From Megalobrama amblycephala (lineage: Eukaryota > Chordata > Actinopteri > Cypriniformes > Xenocyprididae): a stretch of 64,000 nt of DNA. The position numbers and the translations under genes were made by a program. Shown here piece by piece: positions 56,601 through 64,000 of the stretch. Location of the stretch: NCBI RefSeq assembly GCF_018812025.1, contig NC_063045.1, positions 59,634,383 through 59,698,382 of the forward strand, given 5' to 3'. The notes beneath the pieces were generated by a model. The model made no database searches. It had not been told where the DNA came from and was given only the letters and a program-made list of their open reading frames with translations. The first letter of the stretch is position 1. Each line of letters opens with the position of its first letter.

Positions 56601-59311
56601 AGAAATCAGTGTCCCGTTCCCCTTCTCAGGGAACCATGAGATGTTTTCAAATCATGTTTTCAAAATGTTAAATGTTAAGTTTTAAAGCTTTAATGAAGCA
56701 ATGTATGAGAAAAGAAAGAGAGACATTAATGACTCATTCTAATAAAAAATGATCTACTTGTTGAACAAAGTGAAATTGTCAAAGACAAGGTACCTCTTCT
56801 CTTGAAACCTGCTTTTCTTAACTTCAAGAAATATATCAACCAGTAAACACACTCATGTTCGTAGTATAGTTTCAGGTGTCCAAGCTGTGCTTTGTTATCG
56901 CTCCACTTCTGCACTGTGGGAGATGCCTGCGGTACAGATTCAGTGTATCTGCGCTCCTTCACACCCAGTGAGATGAAATCCTTTCCATCATAAGCATACA
57001 GATCAAACCCTTGTGAGACTTCAGTCTTATCATCCCAAACACAGCCATACACCCTCTGATATGTATGAACACCTGAAACAGAAAACTCTTTTTGTTTAAT
57101 GCACAAGGTAATACTTTGACATTTAAAAATGTAGCATAAAGCATTTAAACTCACCATGTGACTGATTGAATCGCTGCATTAGAACATCAATGTTGTTTTT
57201 GTACACAAGCTGCACATATTGTCTAATATCATTGTCTTCTTTCCACATGTCTTTAGATGCAAACTCCTTCATCCAGTCCTGTTTAGGAATCAGTTCCATT
57301 GTGATACTGTCATAGTAATCAATCTGTTGATCATCCAGTGTAGTTACAGCAGAAAACTCTGGGATTCCTGCAATCGTCTGGCCTCTTATTCCAGTGTATG
57401 TGGTCATAAAGCTGTGTAACTCTGAAAAAACATTGAACAAAACAACACAAAGACATAAAGCACTCAAACAGTCATGGCCTTATGGTTAAAGAGTCAGACT
57501 GGTAACCTGAAGGTTGCAGGTTTGATTCTCAATACTGGCAGGAAATGACTGTGGTGCTCTAGAGCAAGACACCAACCCCCAATAATCCAGGGTGTGGACA
57601 GGGGTGGCTGTTGCCACCGATGACCTAAGATTAGCCACCCATTTGGCCAACCCACTCGCAATTGCTGTTTCTGTCTCTTTTTTCTTTTATAGACATAGAG
57701 CTGGGGCTGGAGAGGCACAATTCTATGCCATCCGGTTCTGAGCACTTAACTGCATTTATTCATGAGAATTAACTCTTTCAACCCAATTACTGTGCTGTAT
57801 TATGCATGAGATTATTATTGCATGCATTACAGCAGAGAATTCAAACAAAATATAACAACATGCAGAGCAATGAATTCAACAAAGCTCAAAGCACAGATCA
57901 AAGATCATATACGAACTGGAATAAGCAGGTTTCATGTTTTTATGGACAAACAGTGCATCTTGAAAGTATTCACAGTGCTTCACTTTTTCCACATTTTGTT
58001 ATGTTACAGCCTTATTCCAAAATGGATTAAATTCATTATTTTCCTCAAAATTCTACAAACAGTACCCCATAATGACAACGTGAAAGAAGTTTGTTTGAAA
58101 TCTTTGCAAATTTATAAAAAAAAAAAAAAGAAAAAAAAAAAAAATCATATGTACATAATTATTCACAGCCTTTGCCATGACACTCAGAATTGAGCTCAGA
58201 TGCATCCTGTTTCCACTGATCGTCCTTGAGATGTTTCTGCAACTTGATTGTAGTTCACCTGTGGTAAATTCAGTTGATTGGACATGATTTGGAAAGGCAC
58301 ACACCTGTCTATATAACGTCCCACAGTTAACAGTGCATGTCAGAGCACAAACCAAGCCATGAAGTCCAAGGAATTGTCTGTAGACCTCAGAGACAGGATT
58401 GTATCAGGCACAGATCTGGGGAAGCGTACAGAAAAATTTCTGCAGCATTGAAGGTCCCAATGAACACAGTGGCCTCCATCATCTGTAAATGGAAGAAGTT
58501 TGGAACCACCAGGACTCTTCCTAGAGCGGGCCGACTGGCCAAATTGAGCGACCTTAGGCCTTAGTCAGGTAGGTGACCAAGAACCCGATGGTCACTCTGA
58601 CAGAGATTCAGTGTTTCTCTATGGACAGAGGAGAACCATCTCTGCAGCACTCCATCAATCAGGCCTGTATGGTAGAGTGGCCAGACGGAAGCCACTCCTC
58701 AGCCTGGAGTTTGCCAAAAGGCACCTGAAGGACTCTCACACCATGAGAAACAAAATTCTCTGTTCTGATGAAACAAAAGATTGAACTCTTTGGCCTGGAA
58801 AGCAAGTGTCATGTCTGGAGGAAACCAGGCACCGCACATTACCTGGCCAATACCATCCCTACAGTGAAGCATGGTGGTGGCTGCATCATGCTGTGGGGAT
58901 GTTTTTCAACGGCAGGAACTGGGAGACTTGTCCGGATCCTTGATGATAACCTGCTCCAGAGCACTCTGAACCTCAGTTCAAAGGTTCATCTTCCAACAGG
59001 ACAACGACCCCTAAGCACACAGCCAAGATAACAAAGAAGTGGCTACAGGACAAATCTGTGAATGTCCTTGAGTGGCCTAGCCAGAGCCCAGACTTGAAGC
59101 TGATTGAACATCTCTGGAGAGATCTGAAAATGGCTGTGCACCGCTCCCCATCCAACCTGATGGACCTTGCGAGGTCATGCAAAGAAAAATGGGAGAAACT
59201 GCGAAAATGGGTGTGCCAAACATGTAGCATCATACTCAAAAAGACTTGAGGCTGTAATTGGTGTTAAAGGTGCTTCGACAAAGTATTGAGCAAAGGCTGT
59301 GAATACTTATG

Positions 59312-59367
<56 letters not shown>

Positions 59368-60343
59368 TTTTTTTTTTGTTTTTTAATAAATTTGCAAAGA
59401 TTTCACAAAAAAAACTTTTCATATTGTCGTTATGGGGTATTGTTTGTAGAATTTTGAGGGAAATAATGAACTTAATCCATTTTGGAATAAAGCTGTAACA
59501 TAACAAAATGTGGAAAAAGTGAAGCGTTGTAAATACTTTCGGGATGCACTATATTTCACATACTCTATCTAATGCTCTAAACATGGACCAGTACCATGTA
59601 TACACATATATTAATCAAGTCTTCTTCAAATGAAATATTTGTGCAAATAAGGACACAGATACAGGTGTACGTCTGATCATGAACGGGTTGACATGAGGAA
59701 TATTCTGATACACAGAAGACAATGATGTAGACCGACAATTCAAAGAACAGTGGACAAAAAAAGATATATTTTATATATATATTTTAATAGGTGTGTATAT
59801 ATAATGAGTGTGTTGCAGGTCTGTGTTTTATTGGTTGTTTTCTCCCCTTTTTCCACCTTCTACTCTCCCACTTTTCCACAGCTTTACATGCCCATTTCTA
59901 GAGACTTTTTTTAAGTCAGAGGTGTGAACTACCAGGCTTAAAGCAGGGGGGATTTCATTACACTTTAAGAACATGTATCTCAAATGCTGCCAACTCTCAC
60001 GCATTCAGCATGAGACTCACGCAACTCACAATGTATTCTTGCTCTCACGTCACACATCCATTTTCTCATGCAGTTTAAGGTATTAAAGGTATTAAACAGC
60101 TTAAAGGTATAATTTAAGAACGACATAGAGTTAAGAAGGTTTCGGGAAATCCAGCCCTTATTTTTATCTTAGCAACTATATCTATTTTATTAAAAACATC
60201 TCATGATTTTCTGTCAGTTCAACACACGGAAGTAGCTGAAGGCCTTAATGCTGACACAGAATTCATAGTTTAAATGATGGTACAAAATGAATCTCACCTG
60301 AGTAAACAAAAGGTATGTAGATGAAGAAAATGATGAACTTCAT
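50659..60343 (-). CDS. MHC class I heavy chain, probable non-classical L lineage
   Basis: Six exons with GT-AG sites join in frame to 347 residues: 60298-60343 signal peptide (MKFIIFFIYIPFVYS), 57155-57421 alpha1, 56794-57072 alpha2, 53811-54101 alpha3, 51584-51678 membrane and 50659-50724 tail (TGA). Alpha1 (residues 16-104) has GIPEFSAVTTLDDQQIDYYD and a glycosylation site NQS near its end. Alpha2 (105-197) has the cysteine pair YGCVWDD and HECVYW. Alpha3 (198-294) is an Ig C1 domain with VECYATDFYPSG and YVCEVEH. The membrane segment is MMGVLIVLVIGAVVW followed by lysines. Introns are phase 1 until the last (phase 0), as in class I genes. The product should pair with beta2-microglobulin. 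L-lineage proteins are thought not to bind classical peptide; the lineage call is from remembered sequence similarity. All splice sites are predictions. Confidence 0.9.
52732..53275. mobile_element. TTAA-flanked MITE, about 540 bp
   Basis: It starts TTAAAGGGGCTCTATGTA and ends with the mirror TACATAGAGGCCCTTTAA. No coding capacity beyond chance frames. It lies in the MHC intron between the alpha3 and membrane exons. Confidence 0.78.
53577..53700 (+). repeat. partial arm of the GGGTTAGTTCA foldback family
   Basis: Reads aaagggttagttcagccaaa, then ctgtcatcatttactcaccc; it is related to the arms of 45630-46990 but has no partner arm nearby. Confidence 0.75.
54160..55975 (+). mobile_element. DIRS-like retroelement remnant with inverted ends
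   Basis: The left end (aggttccccttcgaatggga, then actcacactg) is mirrored near 55930-55965. A TATAAAAGGG promoter-like box lies at about 54321. Gag-like pieces follow: YNELLKVMAHITERLNFQ at about 54725-54780 and APLILPFLPELHAEVLRK at about 54850-54905. These resemble the gag region of DIRS-type elements in fish, which have inverted terminal repeats and use a tyrosine recombinase. No reverse transcriptase or recombinase remains, so the interior is deleted. It lies between the alpha2 and alpha3 exons of the MHC gene. Confidence 0.55.
57468..57745 (+). mobile_element. tRNA-derived SINE
   Basis: The head (57468 to about 57540) looks like a tRNA gene: an A-box region atggttaaagagtcagactg and a B-box ggtttgattctc. 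A unique body follows. It would be transcribed by RNA polymerase III. The head lacks a clean cloverleaf, so it is a SINE rather than a functional tRNA gene. It may be related to HAmo-type SINEs of carp, but the family is not certain. Confidence 0.75.
57951..59551 (+). mobile_element. Tc1-like DNA transposon, nearly full length
   Basis: About 1.6 kb with inverted repeats of roughly 200 bp (cagtgcatcttgaaagtatt at the left, mirrored aatactttcgggatgcact at the right). The internal gene is a decayed Tc1 transposase. It lies in intron 1 of the MHC gene. A (TG)n run has expanded inside its right repeat at 59317-59363. Confidence 0.92.
58359..59289 (+). pseudogene. Tc1-like transposase, frameshifted
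   Basis: Pieces of a DDE transposase occur in order but in several frames: a helix-turn-helix segment (ISAALKVPMNTVASIICKW), the first aspartate block around SDET near 58765, HGGGCIMLWGCFS, a shifted second aspartate block near 59010 (acaacgacccctaagcacac), and NVLEWPSQSPDLKLIEHLW with the final glutamate. At least three frame shifts and deletions make it inactive. Confidence 0.9.
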
Positions 60344-60441
60344 TGCAGACGAAAATCCATGTATTTGACCCACAATTTATTGTGTAGTCGTCCAAGAGCG
60401 CTGTAAAACACTTTAGCCTTTGCTACATCTGAATCAACAGG
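60195..60441 (-). repeat. left arm of an inverted duplication covering MHC promoter and exon 1
   Basis: This arm holds the signal-peptide exon of the MHC gene and its upstream region. It is nearly identical, inverted, to 60543-60789 about a centre at 60492. The unique spacer of about 100 bp contains a CRE-like TGACGTCT at 60516-60523. Confidence 0.88.
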
Positions 60442-60542
60442 AACAGCCAGTTACTGAGCAAGTTACGACAACCTGGGAGTGCAAAGTTCCACCTTAAACC
60501 CAGCCCATGTTGCAGTGACGTCTGTTCTGTAACCTGTTTTTC

Positions 60543-60789
60543 CTGTTGATTCAGATGTAGCAAAGGCTAAAGTGTTTTACAGCACTCTTGGACGACTACA
60601 CAAATAAATTGTGGGTCAAATACATGGATTTTCGTCTGCAATGAAGTTCATCATTTTCTTCATCTACATACCTTTTGTTTACTCAGGTGAGATTCATTTT
60701 GTACCATCATTTAAACTATGAATTCTGTGTCAGCATTAAGGCCTTCAGCTACTTCCGTGTGTTGAACTGACAGAAAATCATGAGATGTT
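60543..60789 (+). repeat. right arm with an orphan MHC signal-peptide exon
   Basis: On the plus strand an exact-looking copy of the MHC first exon lies at 60641-60686 (MKFIIFFIYIPFVYS, then GTGAGA donor). No alpha1 exon follows on this strand to the end of the window, so it is an orphan exon unless a partner gene lies beyond 64 kb. Confidence 0.85.
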
Positions 60790-60841
60790 TTTACTCTGAT
60801 ATGTAATATTTTCTCAAACATTTTTTTTTTATAATAACCAG

Positions 60842-62965
60842 GGCTGGATTTCCTGAAACCTTCTTAACTCTTAAAATATACCTTAAATTATACCTTAAGC
60901 TGTACCTTAAGGTTAATACATGTTTCCCTTAGTTAAGTATACCATCTGTAAGTCATTCGTTTGTAAGGTTGGTCTGGACCACTCTATACCTTTTCACAGT
61001 TGACAGTCTATACGAATATGATTTGCAGTTGTAATACACCCAGTGTACAATTAGGATTATGGCAAAGAATAAAATGCGAAGATTCGCTGCTAAATTCAAA
61101 TGTGCTTTAGCGCTGATCCAGAGACAGACACGCTCCACGCTTGTCATATATCACAAGTATTCAGTGTTTTCAACCACATCAGGTTTATTTGAGGTTTCAG
61201 ACATTTAATTACACATTCAAATGAAGTACTAGACTATTTAAAAAAAGACATTGTTATAATCAAATTCCATACACTGATGTCTATGCCAATTTAGGTCACT
61301 AGATTTAGCGACTTCACCACCACTTTTGAGACTTTCTTCAAAAGTTTAGGGACAAATCTAGCAACTTCTTGAACAAACCTTATCTACATTCTTATTTTGC
61401 CCACTGATCTTTATTTATATTTATATAGATCAATGAATTTGCCATTATGATGTCATCTAGTGACATTTAGCTACCAGTTTTAGCTACTTTCAATAGAAAG
61501 CAGTTGGCTACAGCAACCCTTTTTAATTACAGTATATAATTTGACAAATTTTTTATTCATATCAGATACACATTGTGTGTGAAACAAAGTTTACTCTATT
61601 CTTCTCCCAGGTCACCGGCTACATACTTTCATGTATTTCAGAGAAAATTTCCGTAAATCCGACAGCTCTGAATTATGGTGCCAACTCATCGCTCGACAAC
61701 ACATTCACTTCCATATATTTTACAATCGGAATATATCATAAAATTCATGATATAGTTTACAAGTTTGTGAATATTTTGAATAAAAAAGGAAAAGTTAAAT
61801 AAACGCGATACAAATCTATCTGTCAGCTGCATGACGTGACACGGAGGAATTACGTTCTTAAATAATGTTGTAAAATAATGGTCGCCTTTAAACTCACGCT
61901 GGGGCTCATAGAATATAGAGCCCCTAGAATATAGATAAATTACAACATACATTTAGTTTGCAATTTGAATTATTTTTATAAGATCACATGATTCACTCTA
62001 TACAGGGGCTGCTTCACTACATTATTTGAGAAATCAGTGTTCTTTATAAAAAGTTGCACTTCAGAAGTAGAAATTGCGTTTATCAGGACTCATGGGATCT
62101 TATAAAAATTCTGAGGGCGCTATATTCTAGCTGAGCCCCAGCATGAGTTTAAGTCGACCGTTATTTTAGAACATTATTTTAGAACATGTTAATTCATTGG
62201 AGACACGTCATGTAAGTATCGCGTTTATATTGTTTTTCCTTTTTTATTCAAAATATTCACAAACTTGTAAACTATATCATGAATTTTATGGTATATTCCG
62301 ATTGTAAAATATATGGAAGTGAATGTGTTGTCGAGCGATGAGTTTGCACCGCAATTCAGAGCTTTCGGATTTACGGAAATGTTCCTTAAAATACATAAAA
62401 GTATGTGGATGGGAGAAGAATAAACTTTATTGTTTCATACACAATGTGTATCTGATATGAATAAAACACTTCATCAAATTATATAACTGAAAGGGTTATT
62501 GTTGCAGCTTCTGTAGACATCAGTGTATGGATTTTGATTATTAACAAACTATAAATGTCTTTTTTTAAATAGTCTAGTACTTCATTTGAATGTGTAATTA
62601 AATGTCTGAAACCTCAAATAAACCTGATGTGGTTGAAAACACTGAATACTTGTGATATATGACAAGCGTGGAGCGTGTCTGTCTCTGGATCAGCGCTAAA
62701 GCACATTTGAATTTAGCAGCGAATCTTCGCATTTTATTCTTTGCCATAATCCTAATCGAACACTGGGTGTATTACAACTGCAGAATTATATTTGTATAGA
62801 CTGTCAACAGTGATAAGGTATAGAGTGGTCCAGACCAACCTTGCGAAAGAAAGACTTAGAATAAGAATAAGAACATTTGGGAAACGTATTAACGTTAAGG
62901 TATAGCTTAAGGTATAATTTAAGAATGACATAGACTTAAGAAGGTTTCAGGAAATCCAGCCCTAA
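60842..62965. mobile_element. long palindromic element, about 2.1 kb
   Basis: It starts agggctggatttcctgaaac and ends with the mirror gtttcaggaaatccagccct. Arms of 750-950 bp pair along their length, for example acactctgaa-side sequence at 61142-61280 with 62520-62650 and the segment at 61600-61810 with 62219-62430. The left arm carries an extra block of about 230 bp (61285-61515). Open frames at 61575-61952 are arm sequence. A related short terminus occurs at 60060-60165. Confidence 0.85.
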
Positions 62966-64000
62966 TCAACAGATTTAGTGCTTGCCGTTTCCATTTTGTT
63001 TTGTTGAAGCTGCATTGAAATCGTTTCAGTATTTTCCAATGATGTGTATTTGTCTCAGTCAGGCAAGTCTATTTAAAAGGCAAAAAAGAAACACAAAACT
63101 GATTATAGCCCAATGTTAATGACTGAAGTTATGCACATTTTGACTGGATGGTTGTGGTTTGCTATCAGTGGATCTCATTTGAGTGACAGGCTGCCCCACC
63201 CTCGTCAAGAGTTGAAAGTTATTTTGATTCAAGATTACAAGGAACAAAAAAATTAAAAAATAATGATCATTTATAATAAATACTGCAATATTATAATTCA
63301 GTCAGGAATTATAATATTGCATTGACTTCTTAGTCAATTTTTATTTGGCATATTTTGCTAAAGTTAAAATTTGGCGGTATGGCTCTGTTCTAAATTCCCC
63401 GTCCTTTTCATGAGCTCGATGAAAGCTAAGACAGGGAACAGCAGCAGCTTCTGGGGACAACCTCACATTTTTTAACTGGGAGAGCAGCACAATATTCCCC
63501 TATTGAGAACACAGCATGCATCAATGACAACAGAGTGACACTGATTAAGTTAGACACAAGTTTAAGGAGGAGCTGGGGAGGAGGTGGGTTGCAAGCAGCG
63601 TGCAGTAGAAGCAGCCAAGCAAGCAGAGAGACGGAAGCTGCGTTTAAGTAATGCGCCTTATTTTAGAGTTGCCAATTGAGTCCATAGAAATCAGATCAAA
63701 TAATATGGGTGGGGTTGGAATTTGCAAATCAGCTGACAGCAGAGCTTGACTATGAGGCCTGCCTGAACTAATGCAGAATGCTTGATTTGTGACTTGTCAT
63801 AACTACAGTTTCTCCAGCGCTGTGAATGTGAGTTTGGAAATGGTGTCTTCTTGGCAAACACTTTCAGTCAGACTCAGGATATTGAACAGCTCATTGAGAC
63901 CTTCAGCTGCTCCGTTCCTCTTCCTCTTCCTCATCCACAGTCCTCGTCTCCAGTTTCGTTACACTGTAATATTACATAAAAAAGGGATTTTGATTTCATG
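62966..64000. other. no gene recognised
   Basis: Mixed-composition sequence with a G/A-rich stretch at about 63570-63640 and a pyrimidine-rich CTTCCTCTTCCTCTTCCTC stretch at about 63910-63935. No open frame over 60 codons, RNA gene or known repeat terminus was seen. Confidence 0.6.

Noticed and set aside
57468..57540. Candidate tRNA gene
   Set aside because: A- and B-box-like sequence is present, but no clean cloverleaf can be drawn and a SINE body follows directly.
1..64000. CRISPR arrays, operons, ribosome binding sites or bacterial origins
   Set aside because: The window is vertebrate; no evenly spaced direct repeats or prokaryotic gene layout are present.

Overview
The window is vertebrate, most likely teleost fish DNA. 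It has small exons in long AT-rich introns, many (TA)n and (TG)n microsatellites, and dense transposon insertions typical of fish: a 5S-rRNA-derived SINE3, Tc1-like, hAT-like, TTAA-target, DIRS-like, Ty3/Gypsy and LINE copies. Two MHC class I genes resemble the fish non-classical L lineage. Together these point to a cyprinid (zebrafish or carp relative), but the species cannot be fixed from the sequence alone.

Layout. (1) 1-25.4 kb holds two tandem + strand copies of a small secreted, helix-rich protein gene that I do not recognise. The first copy (1283-4139) is frameshifted and looks dead. The second (11496-24305) reads open as a 240-residue protein (237 if a predicted fourth exon is spliced on), although its first intron has grown to 10.6 kb of nested mobile elements. 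(2) 25.9-36.5 kb: a possible orphan terminal exon on the - strand, then eight of the expected nine coding exons of mitochondrial citrate carrier slc25a1 on the - strand; the first coding exon was not found. Three sizeable transposons sit in its introns. (3) 36.7-41.3 kb: dispersed repeats, two nearly identical foldback elements and a single N at 39531. (4) 41.3-47.4 kb: a - strand MHC class I pseudogene with several frameshifts. (5) 50.7-60.3 kb: a - strand MHC class I gene whose six exons join in frame into 347 residues (signal peptide, alpha1, alpha2, alpha3 Ig domain, membrane segment, short tail). Its introns hold a DIRS-like remnant, a TTAA element, a tRNA-derived SINE and a Tc1-like copy. 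(6) 60.2-63.0 kb: an inverted duplication of the MHC promoter and signal-peptide exon, then a roughly 2.1 kb palindromic element. (7) 63.0-64.0 kb: nothing recognised.

How the genes relate. The intact MHC class I gene would make a surface or intracellular class I heavy chain; the secreted-protein family next to it is the least explained part of the window and the best candidate for something undescribed. The citrate carrier is a housekeeping metabolic gene, probably linked by chance. Most of the remaining sequence is mobile-element debris, with nested insertions whose order can be read from target-site duplications.
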